Source of the DNA: Rhizobium lusitanum
GTDB lineage: Bacteria; Pseudomonadota; Alphaproteobacteria; Rhizobiales; Rhizobiaceae
Direction of reading: 5' to 3'
Assembly (NCBI RefSeq): GCF_014189535.1
Contig: NZ_CP050308.1
Span: forward strand, 372,001 to 436,000
DNA length: 64,000 bases
Shown here: positions 19,479 through 29,556 of the stretch, piece after piece
How positions within the stretch are numbered: the stretch's first letter is position 1
Layout of the letters: the number at the start of each line of letters is the position of its first letter
Notes under the pieces: generated by a model
Seen by the model: only the letters and a program-made list of their open reading frames with translations
Databases searched by the model: none
What the model was told of the DNA's origin: nothing
Translations under genes and position numbers: made by a program

Positions 19479-21380
19479 TTAGGTCCGCGACTCCGTCGGC
19501 GCGGACGTGTTCGCCTCCTCCTCGGGGATATCATCGAAGGAGGAATAGTTGAGATTATAGAGCTTCGAATAGAGCTTGCCGTTGGCCATCAGCTGGTTGT
19601 GATTGCCGCTCTCGATCAGCTGACCGTTCTGCAGAACGATGATGCGATCGGCCTCGCGGATAGTGGCGAGGCGATGGGCGATCACCAGACCGGTGCGGCC
19701 TTCCAGCAATTTCACCAGCGCCTTCTGGATCAGCATCTCGGTGTAACTGTCGATGTTGGCCGTTGCCTCGTCGAGAACGAGGATCTTGGCGTCGGCGACC
19801 AGCGCGCGGGCGAAGCTTACGAGCTGGCGCTGGCCGATGGACAGGCCGCCGCCGCGTTCGCCGAGCACGGTGTCATAGCCGTCAGCCAGCCGCATGATGA
19901 ATTCATGCGCGCCGACCGCCTTTGCCGCCTCGATGATCTCTTCGCGCGTCGCCTCGGCCTTGTTGTAGCGAATATTCTCCAGCACGGTTCCGGTGAAGAG
20001 GTACGGTTCCTGCAGCACCATGGCGATCTGCTGTCCGAGCGAATCCTGGGTGAGGGAGCGCACGTCGTGACCGCCGACCAGCACCTGGCCTTGCTGGACG
20101 TCGTAGAAACGATGGATCAGCGCCATGGAGCTCGACTTGCCGGAGCCGGTCGGCCCGATAAGCGCAACGGTCTCGCCGGGATTGACCTTGAAACTGACGT
20201 TTTTCAGCACCGGATGCTTCGGATCATAACCGAAGACGACGTCACGGAATTCGACCGAACCATCCATATCCGCTGACAATACCTTGGCGTCGGGCGCATC
20301 ATTGATGTCGATGGGCACGTCGAGCACATCCGTCAGCCGCTGGCCGGAAGCCATGGCGCGCTGCATGACGGAATACTGCATCGTCAGCGAGCGGATTGGA
20401 TCGAAGAAGCGCTGGATGTAGAACAGAAAGGCGACCATGACGCCGACGTCGAGCCTGTCGTGCAGCACCATCGAGCCGCCGACGATGATGACGATGGCCA
20501 TGGCCATGCCCGTCAGGGTATCGACGATCGGCACCATGATCTGCGCATATCGTGCCGCAGTCAGATGCGCCTTCAGATTGGTATTCGCCTTCTCATCGAA
20601 GAGGTCGAAATTGACGCGCTGCCGGTGCATGCCCTGTACGGCGCGAACGCCGTGGATCGCCTCGGCCAGCGCGCCACTGGTGATGGAGTTGGTTTCATGC
20701 GCGTTCATGAACGCGACACGTGCTTTCGGCAGCCAGAACAGGCGAACGATGAAGAGGATCGGCATGACTGACAGCGTCAGCAAGCCGAGCCGGAAATCGA
20801 GCGACAGCATAACGATGACAATGCCGACGAGCAGGGCAATGTCGCCGACCGAAAGCACTGACGTTTCAAGGAACTCCTGCATGGAGTTCACGTCGCCCTG
20901 GAGCCGCGACATCAGTCGCCCGACTTCGGTCTTGTCCATGAAGGAGAGCGAAAGACGCTGTATATGCGCAAACATCGCCCGTCGAATATCGAACAGCACC
21001 TCTTCCGCGACTTCACCGACATAGGTTTCCTGCACGTAGCTTGCGGCGTAGTTGACGAGGATCGCCACGCTGAAGATCGCCAGAGCCAGCCAGAGTGCCG
21101 AATAATTGACGGCGCCAGGAGCCATCGCATGGTCGATCGCATAGCGGATGACGAGCGGGATGACGATCTGCGACGCGGTAAAGAGAAGCACCGCCACGAC
21201 CGCAATATAGACCTGCCGGCGATAGGGGCTGACGAAGCTCCAGATGCGGCGGATGATCTTGCTGTCGAAGACCTTGCCGAAGATTTCCTCCTCGACGCGG
21301 TGCGAGCCGACCACCGCGCGGGGAGGGCGACGTCCGTCCTCGCGCACATCGTTGCGCTCGGTTTCGATGGTTTCCGACAT
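19479..21380 (-). CDS. ABC exporter half-transporter (canonical catalytic site)
   Basis: A 633-residue fused permease-ATPase of the type I ABC exporter class (MsbA/BmrCD/TM287-288 kind). N-terminal six-helix membrane domain (about 50-340), then nucleotide-binding domain: Walker A GPTGSGKSS, Q-loop, signature LSIGQRQLVSF, Walker B ILVLDEATANID with the catalytic Glu, and switch His in IAHRL. Starts 2 bp after the stop of a second half-transporter, so the two probably form a heterodimer. Substrate unknown; drugs or lipids are usual. Confidence 0.93.
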   Translation of the reverse strand: MSETIETERNDVREDGRRPPRAVVGSHRVEEEIFGKVFDSKIIRRIWSFVSPYRRQVYIAVVAVLLFTASQIVIPLVIRYAIDHAMAPGAVNYSALWLALAIFSVAILVNYAASYVQETYVGEVAEEVLFDIRRAMFAHIQRLSLSFMDKTEVGRLMSRLQGDVNSMQEFLETSVLSVGDIALLVGIVIVMLSLDFRLGLLTLSVMPILFIVRLFWLPKARVAFMNAHETNSITSGALAEAIHGVRAVQGMHRQRVNFDLFDEKANTNLKAHLTAARYAQIMVPIVDTLTGMAMAIVIIVGGSMVLHDRLDVGVMVAFLFYIQRFFDPIRSLTMQYSVMQRAMASGQRLTDVLDVPIDINDAPDAKVLSADMDGSVEFRDVVFGYDPKHPVLKNVSFKVNPGETVALIGPTGSGKSSSMALIHRFYDVQQGQVLVGGHDVRSLTQDSLGQQIAMVLQEPYLFTGTVLENIRYNKAEATREEIIEAAKAVGAHEFIMRLADGYDTVLGERGGGLSIGQRQLVSFARALVADAKILVLDEATANIDSYTEMLIQKALVKLLEGRTGLVIAHRLATIREADRIIVLQNGQLIESGNHNQLMANGKLYSKLYNLNYSSFDDIPEEEANTSAPTESRT

Positions 21381-21382
21381 TG

Positions 21383-23268
21383 TCAGGCCTCCTTCTTCAC
21401 GGCGACGACCTTGTCGGCGGACACCTTCACGTCGTCATCAGGGCGAACCTGCAGATCGTACAGCGCCTTGTACCGCCCTCCCGCGGCCAGGAGCTGTTCA
21501 TGGGTTCCACGTTCAACGATTTCGCCATCCTCGATGAACAGGATCTGGTCGGCATGCATCAGCGAGCTCAGCCGATGGGCGACGACCAGGGTCACGCGGT
21601 CGCGGGCAAAACGCTTCATGGCGCTGCGGATGCGCTGCTCGGTCGCCGCGTCGATCGCGGCGGTGGAATCGTCGAACACCATCACTGCCGGCTTCAGCAT
21701 CAGTGTCCGCGCGATCGTCAAACGCTGGCGCTGGCCGCCGGACAGCGACACGCCGCGTTCGCCGACGACGGTATTATAGCCAGCCGGCAGGCCGAGAATG
21801 TAGTTGTGCAATTGTGCGGATTCGGCGGCGCGCTCGATGCGGCCTTCCTTTGCCCAGGGATCGCCATACGCGATATTGTTCTCGATGCTAGTGGTGAACA
21901 GGAAGGAATCCTGCTGCACGACGGCAACGTTCTGGCGCAGCGATTGCAGCGTTGCCTTGTTGATGTCCTGACCGTCTATGGTGATGTGGCCGGAGGTCAC
22001 GTCGTAGAAACGCGGAATCAGATGCGCGATGGTGGACTTGCCACTGCCGGGCGGCCCGACAATGCCGATCGTCTCGCCGCGCCGTGCCTCAAAACTGATA
22101 TTATTGAGCACGGGACGCGTTTCCTGGCCAGGATAGGCGAAGCTGACATTTTCAAAGCGCAGTACGCCATCGGTAACGGTCAGCGGCTTGGCGTCCGGCG
22201 CGTCCTTGATGGCGATGTCGAGGTCGAGCAGGGCGAAGAGCCTCGAGCCGCAGGTCGAGGCGCGGGCAAAGGCATTGACCATCAGCCCGAGCTGGCGCAC
22301 CGGCATCTGCAGGATGGTCATGAAGGTCAGAAACGAGGCGAGGGTGCCGACGCTGATCTCGCCCGCGATCACCTTGTTGCCGCCAACCCAGAGCACGAGG
22401 CCCATGGCGGCGAAAAACGAGAAGTTCATGGCGCTGGTGTTGATGACACGAATACCGACGCGCTTATGAGCGAGGGTGAGCGCATTATGCGACGCCTTGT
22501 CGAACTTCATGAGCTCGTGGGCATGTGCCGCGAAGGCCCGCACGACACGAATGCCGCCGAGATTTTCCTCCATGACGCGGGTCAGAACCGATAGGCGTTC
22601 CTGCAGGTCGAGCCAGGTCGCGCGCAGCCGCAACTGCGTTACGGAGGAGCGCCAGGCGACGAAGGGCACGAAGCTGAGCGCCAGAAGCCCGAGCACGACA
22701 TCGGTCGACAGCAGCATATAGGCGCCGACGCCGATCAATACGGTGAGCAGCACCGTGCGGACCAGCGCGGTGGAGAAATACATTCGCACGCCTTCGAGAT
22801 CCAGGAGTCCAATGGTGATGAGATCGCCGGAGTGAACCTTGTCGTGGAAGCCGAAAGGCAGCTGCTGGATCTTCTCATAGCAGGCGAGGCGCAGCTCGTA
22901 GCCCATGTGGTGGCCGACGGATTCGCTGTAATAATTCTGCACCATGGTGAAGAGACCGCGCAGAATACTGATGACGAGCAGGAGCAGGGCGGTTGTCATC
23001 AACGCGTGTTCTGCGACCTGGCCGGAAGCCCCCCGGCAAAGGCCGATTGCGTCTGATCCACCGCCCGGCCGAGCAGGCGCGGGATCATCAACTGTAACGT
23101 TGCAGCTACAAAAGTGGCACATATGGCAAAGCTTGTCTGCCAGGGGTGCCGCAGCGTCATATGCGTGATCCGCACGATAGTAGAGAGACCTCGACCCCAA
23201 CCGGCCGCACTGACATGCGCCAGCGAAGTCAACGACTTCGCGGCGCTTCTTGATGAATCGCTGCTCAC
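21383..23268 (-). CDS. ABC exporter half-transporter with degenerate Walker B, frameshifted near N-terminus
   Basis: Partner of the downstream exporter. Its N-terminus (GLSTIVRITHMTLRHPWQ, then IPRLLGRAVDQTQSAF) is in one frame, while the rest from about GASGQVAEHALMTTALLL is in another. The break is at C6, 23029-23034; seven Cs restore a continuous protein of about 628 residues from a GTG at 23268. The nucleotide-binding domain has Walker A GPPGSGKST and LSGGQRQRLT, but Walker B ends FDDST, with Asp where the catalytic Glu should be. A degenerate site is normal in heterodimeric exporters. The frameshift is probably a homopolymer error. Confidence 0.88.
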
Positions 23269-23429
23269 GCTCTTATCCAGGTATTTTTGAACGAGGCGGG
23301 CCCGGAATCGGGTTCGGATCGCAAAGGGGAAGTATTGATGGGACGAATGTCGCCGATTCCACCCGGTCATTCAAGGGTTCAGTTGGTCACAAGTGCTCCC
23401 TGAACGTTAGATTACGTGTTCGCCGATGT

Positions 23430-24305
23430 TCAGATTCGGAATTCGCGCAAACAGTTGATGACCTCGCGCAGGCCCTTGGTCAGGTGCTTGTCGCGACGCA
23501 TGACCATGCCGAGTTGGCGGACAAGCCGTGGCTTTAAGGGTGATGTCGTGAGGTAATCGGCTCGATCGCGCTGCAAGGCCAGTTCGGGAAGCAACGACCA
23601 ACCGAGGCCTGCCGCCACCAGTTCCTTGACAGCCTCGACGCTGCCGAACTCCATTGCGGGCTTCAACCTAATTCCGGCGGAAGCGAACCAGTCGTCGATC
23701 GTTCGCCGCGTGTTGCCGCCCTCGTAAAGCATGAGGGTTTTGTCGCTGAAGAAGCCGGCCTCCGGACCACCTTCCGGTATCTGGCTGCCCTTGGGAGCCA
23801 CGGCGAGAAGCTCATCCTCGTAGAACGGCTCCACCTCGAGCGAGCGTCCGGCAGCGGGCAGGACCACGACTGCAAGATCCAATGCATTCGCCTCGAGATC
23901 GCGCAGAATCTCGTCGGTATTGCCGATGCGGACAATGATTTCCAACCCAGGCATGCGCTTTTTTACTGCGGCGATGGCGCGGGGTAGCAGATGGATGGAG
24001 GCCGTGCCTCCGCTGCCGATCCGGACGCGTCCGATCGATCCCTCGCGGTAAGGAAGCATTGCGTCCTGCGCCGCCGAACAATCCTCCAATATCCGGCGCG
24101 CATGGAGGAGCAGTTCGACACCCGCCGGTGAGGGCTGCGCCCGTCGGCCCACACGTTCGATCAATCGAACGCCAAGCCGCTGCTCGAGAAGCTTCACCTG
24201 CAAACTGACGGCGGGCTGCGTCAATCCCACCCTGTCGGCGGCAGCCGTAAAGCTGCCGAGATCGACGACGCTAACGAAGGCGGCGAGCTGATCCAGATTG
24301 AGCAT
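23430..24305 (-). CDS. LysR family transcriptional regulator
   Basis: 291 residues: N-terminal winged helix-turn-helix (MLNLDQLAAFVSVVDLGSF, then TAAADRVGLTQPAVSLQVK) and a C-terminal periplasmic-binding-type effector domain from about residue 90. Faces away from the DUF1127 gene, with an eight-base inverted repeat 12 bp upstream of its start that suits LysR binding, so autoregulation and control of DUF1127 are plausible. Effector not identifiable. Confidence 0.92.
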   Translation of the reverse strand: MLNLDQLAAFVSVVDLGSFTAAADRVGLTQPAVSLQVKLLEQRLGVRLIERVGRRAQPSPAGVELLLHARRILEDCSAAQDAMLPYREGSIGRVRIGSGGTASIHLLPRAIAAVKKRMPGLEIIVRIGNTDEILRDLEANALDLAVVVLPAAGRSLEVEPFYEDELLAVAPKGSQIPEGGPEAGFFSDKTLMLYEGGNTRRTIDDWFASAGIRLKPAMEFGSVEAVKELVAAGLGWSLLPELALQRDRADYLTTSPLKPRLVRQLGMVMRRDKHLTKGLREVINCLREFRI

Positions 24306-24316
24306 GAAAAGAATTC

Positions 24317-24342
24317 CTTATGGATTGCATTAGTTCCATAAG
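24317..24342. promoter_or_regulatory. Candidate LysR operator
   Basis: CTTATGGA (24317-24324) and TCCATAAG (24335-24342) are exact inverted repeats separated by ten bases, the size and spacing of a LysR-type T-N11-A recognition site. Located between the LysR start (24305) and the DUF1127 start (24435). Binding is inferred. Confidence 0.62.
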
Positions 24343-24434
24343 CTTCCTTCGCGAGGAGCGCCAGTGCATTTTAGAGGCATGACCAAGAGCAGCGGCATTT
24401 TCATCGGCTGCATGGCAGATCAGGAGTTTATGCG

Positions 24435-24656
24435 ATGACAACCGACATTGAAAACCCAATTGCGATAGGGCCGGGAAGGGACTGGAATGGCGTGATGGGC
24501 ATCATGCGGCGCGCGCTGACCGGGCTCGTCTGCCATCTGGAGAAACGCAGGACACGGATAGATCTTGCGGAACTGTCCGATACTCAGCTTCTGGACATTG
24601 GTGTGACCCGGTCGGAGGCAAAAGCCGAAGTCAACAAGTCATGGTTCTGGGCGTAG
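24435..24656 (+). CDS. DUF1127 domain-containing small protein
   Basis: A 73-residue protein with a C-terminal DUF1127 motif (LAELSDTQLLDIGVTRSEA). In rhizobia such arginine-rich small proteins are linked to stress, phosphate and RNA-related phenotypes, but the role of this copy is unknown. AGGAG lies about eight bases upstream of the ATG. Adjacent divergent LysR gene and a shared palindromic operator suggest LysR control. Confidence 0.85.
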   Translation: MTTDIENPIAIGPGRDWNGVMGIMRRALTGLVCHLEKRRTRIDLAELSDTQLLDIGVTRSEAKAEVNKSWFWA

Positions 24657-24672
24657 CGGTGGCGTGATGGGG

Positions 24673-25428
24673 TTATTGGTCGTAGGTGCTGATATCGCCG
24701 AAGGCATAACCACCTTGTCTGAGCGCATCGATCAACGCCTTCAGATTCCGTGTGCCATCGAACTTATCCTGAAACATCTCATCATGCATGAGCAGGATCA
24801 TTTTACCCGGCCGCACGAACTTGCCGTACGCAAACAGATGATCAATTTCTCTAACGAGGTGATCGACGGACTGGACGGGTTTGCCGTCATTGCTGTGAAC
24901 CCATTCGAAATCCCAGCCATAGAGGTCGAATCCGGCTTCGGCGACGAGTTCATAATCCAGCCATTCGCGCTGCCATTCGGCAACATTGAGGGACAGGTCC
25001 TCGCTGGAAACATTGCGAAGCCGAAAGACATTGCGCCCCGGCAAACGGGCGTCAACCTTCGGTGTCAGATCAAGGACGCCATTGGCGCGAAGCATGTCGG
25101 CGACCACGGCGTCGGTGTTTGAGTAGTAGTGTCTATAGTGATTGTTGGCATGGCTATAGCTATGGTTTCCCACCGTGACGAGCGGCAGAGCTTTGGCCTC
25201 GGCCAACAATGCGCGGCCTTGCGAATTGCTCTCCACATGCTGCCCGACCATGAACATAACGGCCGGAACATTTTCCTGTTTCAGGGTGGAAAGGATGTTC
25301 TCCGTGCCGAGCAGCGGACCATCATCGAACGTCAGATATATCGTCCGCTCCGCCGCCGATGCAGCGGAGATGCAAGCCACGAGAAAAATCCCGATCTGAA
25401 GCGATCGTTGAAATACGTTCCAAAGCAA
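24673..25428 (-). CDS. Polysaccharide deacetylase family protein, exported
   Basis: 251 residues with a signal peptide (IGIFLVACISAASAAE) and a NodB-homology domain: motif 1 TFDDGP near residue 33, motif 2 NHSYSHAN near 88, later LLMHDE. The Asp pair and His pair that bind metal and catalyse de-N-acetylation are present. Likely acts on peptidoglycan or a surface glycan in the periplasm; it is not the nodulation enzyme NodB. Convergent with DUF1127, 17 bp apart. Confidence 0.88.
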   Translation of the reverse strand: MLWNVFQRSLQIGIFLVACISAASAAERTIYLTFDDGPLLGTENILSTLKQENVPAVMFMVGQHVESNSQGRALLAEAKALPLVTVGNHSYSHANNHYRHYYSNTDAVVADMLRANGVLDLTPKVDARLPGRNVFRLRNVSSEDLSLNVAEWQREWLDYELVAEAGFDLYGWDFEWVHSNDGKPVQSVDHLVREIDHLFAYGKFVRPGKMILLMHDEMFQDKFDGTRNLKALIDALRQGGYAFGDISTYDQ

Positions 25429-25650
25429 ATCGTATCCGCCCGAAGGTCTCTACCGCAAACTTGCGGCAGGTTGGCATATCAGCTTTGATAAGGAAAGCAG
25501 GCGGCTCGCGTGACGGCTGGAGCTAGAAATAGGTGGGGGCGTTTCATTGGCATGTAGCACTTCAAACTTGAGCCCACCTGCCCAAATACAAAAGTCACAT
25601 AAGATAGATTATGGAACTAAAACCGATATCCGATGCGTGCTAGAACCGCT

Positions 25651-26142
25651 TCAGCCCGCCTTCACCCGTATCACCTTGGCTCCGATCTTCTCAGCCAAGA
25701 CCTTCGGATCGCAGGCAAAAATGCTGTCTGGCCGTCCCGCGGCGCACCAGACCTGATCGTAGCCCAGCAGGCTTTCGTCGACGAAGACCGGCAGGTTGAC
25801 GCGATGGCCGATCGGACCGACGCCGCCGATGGCGAAGCCGGTTTCGTCGCGGACGCGGTCGATGTCGGCGCGCTTCAGGCGCAGGCCGTAAGTGGCTGCG
25901 ATATTTGCCGTATCGGCATTGTGGGCGCCGGAAACGAGAAGCAGCGTCAGGCCATTGGTGTCCGCATTGACGAAGACCAGCGACTTGACGATCTGGCCGA
26001 CGGCGCAGCCGGCCGCATTGGCGGCTTCCTCGGCCGTGCGGGTCGATTGCTCCATGCGCTTGATGGCGATGTCGAGGCCGAGATCGCGAGCGCCCTGCTC
26101 GACGCGCTCCAGGCTTGAAAGCTTCCTGCTATCCTCGCTCAT
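25651..26142 (-). CDS. YbaK/EbsC family aminoacyl-tRNA deacylase
   Basis: A 163-residue single-domain protein of the YbaK/ProX/EbsC family, which hydrolyse mischarged tRNAs in trans. The conserved Lys lies in GQIVKSLVFV and the GFAIGGVGPIGH segment is the family substrate loop. Overlaps the stop of the upstream MBL hydrolase gene (ATGA arrangement), ending a minus-strand housekeeping operon of metG, tatD and MBL. Charged tRNA specificity cannot be read from sequence. Confidence 0.9.
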   Translation of the reverse strand: MSEDSRKLSSLERVEQGARDLGLDIAIKRMEQSTRTAEEAANAAGCAVGQIVKSLVFVNADTNGLTLLLVSGAHNADTANIAATYGLRLKRADIDRVRDETGFAIGGVGPIGHRVNLPVFVDESLLGYDQVWCAAGRPDSIFACDPKVLAEKIGAKVIRVKAG

Positions 26143-26966
26143 AGATCATCATCCTCTACATCGAGCTCAATGCGCATCTGGTCGTAGGCCGGCTCGACAT
26201 GGTCTGGCGTTTCCGCAAGCACGGTCTCGTAGTCGAGTGGTGTGTGCATATGTGTCAGGATCGCATGCTTTGGCTGCAAGCGTTCGATCCAGGCGAGCGA
26301 TTGCTCCAGCGAAAGATGGCTTGGATGAGGCCGATATTGCAAGGCATCGATGATCAACACATCGAGATTTTGTACCTTCTCGACAGATTCTGCCGGGAAG
26401 TCGCTGATATCGCTGCAATAAGCGAGTTTTCCGATACGAAAACCGAGCGAATGGATATCGCCATGCTGCTGCCTGTGCGGCCAGAAGGTGATCGGACCGC
26501 CCGGCCCTTCGACCGTGAAGCTCTTGTCCAGGCTTTCGATGATGACCGGCCGGACGATCGGCGGATAGTTGCTGCCCGGCGGTGTTTCCAGGCAATAGCC
26601 GAAGCCTTCGCGGATACGGTCCATGGTCGGCTGATCCGCATAGATCGGAATGCGTTCAAGTGAATTGTGGAAGAAGCCGCGCAGATCGTCGAGACCGTGA
26701 ATATGGTCGGCATGCGCATGCGTATAGAGTACGGCGTCGATCGAGCCGACGCCGGCGCGTATCATCTGTTCGCGAAAATCCGGGCCGGTGTCGATGACGA
26801 CCGTTGTGACGCCGCCGTCGGGTGCGATCTGCTCGACCATGAAAGCCGACCGCGTGCGTCGGTTTTTTGGGTTTTTCGGGTCGCAGGCGCCCCAATCGCC
26901 GGTAATGCGCGGTACGCCCGGCGACGACGAACAGCCCAATATGGTGAAGCGCCGCCGGTGTGTCAC
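26139..26966 (-). CDS. MBL-fold metallohydrolase, PhnP-like
   Basis: 275 residues with a metallo-beta-lactamase fold: the THAHADHIHG metal motif, a DTGPDFREQ strand, YCSDIS and THMH ligands. It resembles phosphoribosyl 1,2-cyclic phosphate phosphodiesterase (PhnP), yet no phosphonate genes are near, and the same gene is commonly found after tatD in rhizobia. The exact substrate is unknown. It starts 4 bp after tatD and overlaps ybaK by 4 bp, indicating one transcript. Confidence 0.88.
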   Translation of the reverse strand: MTHRRRFTILGCSSSPGVPRITGDWGACDPKNPKNRRTRSAFMVEQIAPDGGVTTVVIDTGPDFREQMIRAGVGSIDAVLYTHAHADHIHGLDDLRGFFHNSLERIPIYADQPTMDRIREGFGYCLETPPGSNYPPIVRPVIIESLDKSFTVEGPGGPITFWPHRQQHGDIHSLGFRIGKLAYCSDISDFPAESVEKVQNLDVLIIDALQYRPHPSHLSLEQSLAWIERLQPKHAILTHMHTPLDYETVLAETPDHVEPAYDQMRIELDVEDDDL

Positions 26967-26970
26967 GCTG

Positions 26971-27753
26971 TCAGACCCTCGTCATCCGGGAGAAGCAGCG
27001 GAATGCGTTCTCGGTGGTGATCGTCGAGATTTCGTCCATCCCGACGCCAATCGTGTCGGCCAGCACCTCGGCGGTGTTGACGACATAGGATGGCTCGTTG
27101 CGCTTGCCGCGCCAGCGCTTCGGCGCGAGATACGGCGCGTCGGTCTCGACCAGAAGCCGGTCGTGCGGGATCGTCTTGGCGATGTCGCGCAGCTCTTCGG
27201 ATTTAGGGAAGGTCAGGATGCCGGAGAAGGAGATGTAGCCGCCGAGTTCGACGCCGGTACGGGCGAGGGCTGGGCCGGCGGAGAAGCAATGCAGGATGAA
27301 GGGGAAAGCCCCCTTCCCTGTCTCCTCGGTCAGGATCGCGGCCATGTCTTCATCGGCACTACGGCTGTGAATGACCAGCGGCAGCTGCGTCTCGCGGGCG
27401 GCAGCGATATGACGCAGGAAGCCGGTCTTCTGATCTTCAGGCTTCACCGTGTCATAGAAGTAATCAAGCCCCGCCTCGCCGATCGCGACGATCTTCTCGT
27501 GCTGATTTGCCAGCCGCACAAGATCCTCGGTCTGGATGTCCAGTTCCTGATCGGCGCTGTTCGGATGCGTGCCGACTGAACAGAAGACGGATGGATACCG
27601 CTCGGTGATCGCCAGCAGCCCGTCGAGCTTTCGAACCTTGGTTGAGATGGTGACCATTTGCTTGACGCCGACTTCATGGGCGCGCGCAACGATCACGTCG
27701 CGTTCCTCCGCGAAATCAGCGAAATCCAGATGGCAATGTGTGTCGATCAGCAT
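26971..27753 (-). CDS. TatD family hydrolase
   Basis: A 260-residue metal-dependent deoxyribonuclease-like TIM-barrel protein of the TatD/YcfH family. MLIDTHCHLDF carries the first metal-binding His pair; GEAGLDYFYD, VIHSR, LHCFSAG and LVETDAPYL complete the active site. The true start is ATG 27753, which lies 8 bp after the metG stop; a longer open frame to 28200 runs through metG and is not coding. Roles proposed for the family include DNA repair and D-aminoacyl-tRNA proofreading. Confidence 0.93.
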   Translation of the reverse strand: MLIDTHCHLDFADFAEERDVIVARAHEVGVKQMVTISTKVRKLDGLLAITERYPSVFCSVGTHPNSADQELDIQTEDLVRLANQHEKIVAIGEAGLDYFYDTVKPEDQKTGFLRHIAAARETQLPLVIHSRSADEDMAAILTEETGKGAFPFILHCFSAGPALARTGVELGGYISFSGILTFPKSEELRDIAKTIPHDRLLVETDAPYLAPKRWRGKRNEPSYVVNTAEVLADTIGVGMDEISTITTENAFRCFSRMTRV

Positions 27754-27761
27754 GGCAAACC

Positions 27762-29315
27762 TTATTCGGCTGTCGGCGCCACATAGCGCGGGAAGACCGG
27801 TTTCGGCGCTTCCAGCGGCGTACCGGGGACAAGACGACCTGCCTCGCCGAGGGCGGCGAAATCGCGCTTGTCTGAGGGAATGGCGATCAGGTCCAGCAGC
27901 TTGGTAGAGGAATCCGGCATGAAGGGCTGCAGCAGAATGCCGATCTGGCGGACGACATCGGCCGTGACATAGAGTACAGTCGCCATGCGAGCCGGGTCGG
28001 TCTTCTTCAGCGCCCAGGGTTCCTGGCCGGCGAAATAACGGTCGCTTTCGGAGACGACGGCAATGATCGAGGCAAGCGCACGGTGGATGGCTTGCTTGCC
28101 CATATCCTCGCGCGTGGAGGCCAGCAGCGCATCGGCCTGCGCCAGCAGCGCCTTGTCCTCGTCGGTCAGTGCGCCGCATTCCGGGATCTTGCCATCGCAA
28201 TTCTTGACGATCATCGACAGTGAACGACTGGCAAGGTTGCCGATGCCGTTGGCGAGATCGGAATTGATGCGCGTGCCGATCGCCTCTTCACTGTAGCTGC
28301 CGTCCTGGCCGAAGGAGACTTCGCGCAGGAAGAAATAGCGCACCTGGTCGAGACCGAAATGGTTCACCAAGTTGACCGGATCGACGACGTTGCCGAGCGA
28401 TTTCGACATCTTCTCGCCCTTGTTGAGCAGGAAGCCATGGGCAAAGACGCGCTTCGGCAGCGGCAGCTTCGCCGACATCAGGAAAGCCGGCCAGTAGACA
28501 GCGTGGAAGCGGATGATGTCCTTGCCGATGATGTGGACATCGGCAGGCCAGTATTTCGCCCGCGGATTGTTCCGGTCCTCGATATAGCCGGTCGCCGTGA
28601 TGTAGTTCGTCAGTGCATCGACCCAGACATACATGACATGCGCCGGATCGTTCGGCACCTTGATGCCCCAGTCGAATGTCGTGCGCGAGATCGACAGATC
28701 TTTGAGGCCAGATTTGACGAAGGAGATGACCTCGTTGCGGCGCTCGGCCGGGCCGACGAAATCGGGATTTTCCTCGTAGAGCTTCAGCAGGCGATCCTGG
28801 TATTCCGAGAGCTTGAAGAAATAGCTTTCCTCCTGCACCCATTCGACCGGCGTGCCCTGCGCCCCGTAGCGCACGCCGTCGGCGCGCAGCTCCGTCTCGT
28901 TTTCCTGGTAATAGGCTTCGTCGCGCACCGAATACCAGCCCGCATAGGAATCCTTATAGATGTCGCCGGCATCGGCCATCAGGTTCCAGATGTTCCGCGA
29001 GGTCTCGTGGTGGCGTTCTTCCGTCGTGCGGATATAGTCGTCGTTCGACGAATTGAGCAGCTTGCCCATCGCCTGGAACTCAGCGGAATTGCGGTCAGCG
29101 AGCTCATGCGGCGTCAGGCCCTCGGCGCGCGCTGTCTGCTGCATCTTCTGGCCGTGTTCGTCCGTACCCGTCAAGAAGAAGACGTCTCGCCCGTCCAACC
29201 GCTGGAAACGCGCCATGGCGTCGGTCGCAATCAGCTCGTAGGCATGGCCGATATGCGGCTTGCCATTGGGATAGGCGATCGCGGTGGTGATGTAGAACGG
29301 GGTTTTATCGGTCAT
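27762..29315 (-). CDS. metG: Methionyl-tRNA synthetase
   Basis: Charges tRNA-Met. 517 residues. HIGH-type motif is GKPHIGHAY near residue 20 and the KMSKS loop is [10 protein letters not shown]; class Ia Rossmann domain and anticodon-binding helices follow. No C-terminal dimerisation (tRNA-binding) extension, consistent with the short form. Start at ATG 29315 ([11 protein letters not shown]); a TTG three codons upstream, with GCGGA before it, is an alternative. Upstream part of the operon with tatD, MBL hydrolase and ybaK. Confidence 0.97.
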   Translation of the reverse strand: MTDKTPFYITTAIAYPNGKPHIGHAYELIATDAMARFQRLDGRDVFFLTGTDEHGQKMQQTARAEGLTPHELADRNSAEFQAMGKLLNSSNDDYIRTTEERHHETSRNIWNLMADAGDIYKDSYAGWYSVRDEAYYQENETELRADGVRYGAQGTPVEWVQEESYFFKLSEYQDRLLKLYEENPDFVGPAERRNEVISFVKSGLKDLSISRTTFDWGIKVPNDPAHVMYVWVDALTNYITATGYIEDRNNPRAKYWPADVHIIGKDIIRFHAVYWPAFLMSAKLPLPKRVFAHGFLLNKGEKMSKSLGNVVDPVNLVNHFGLDQVRYFFLREVSFGQDGSYSEEAIGTRINSDLANGIGNLASRSLSMIVKNCDGKIPECGALTDEDKALLAQADALLASTREDMGKQAIHRALASIIAVVSESDRYFAGQEPWALKKTDPARMATVLYVTADVVRQIGILLQPFMPDSSTKLLDLIAIPSDKRDFAALGEAGRLVPGTPLEAPKPVFPRYVAPTAE

Positions 29316-29556
29316 ATCAGGCAATGGTCCGCTTTACGTTTCGTCATTGTTATTCTTGCTCATGCTCGCTTTAGCGCATGTTTGCTAGGAGCGAAACACC
29401 AAGTTTCGCGCCTGCAACATTCCTGACTGGCGAGTGTGCTTTGCTTGACAGGGTCCCGACCCAGCTTTACCCCTGCGGAAAACCCAAGGGCAGGACACAA
29501 ATCATCGTGAATTCCATTTTCATTTTTGGCAGCCTGTCCATCGGCTCGAAAGGGCC

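Noticed and set aside
24379..24438. 19-codon ORF overlapping the DUF1127 start (ATGA junction)
   Set aside because: Its Shine-Dalgarno sequence is too close to the ATG; DUF1127 has its own AGGAG, so coupling is not needed.
27754..28200. N-terminal extension of tatD
   Set aside because: Runs through metG in another frame. The family start MLIDTHCH at 27753 is clear.
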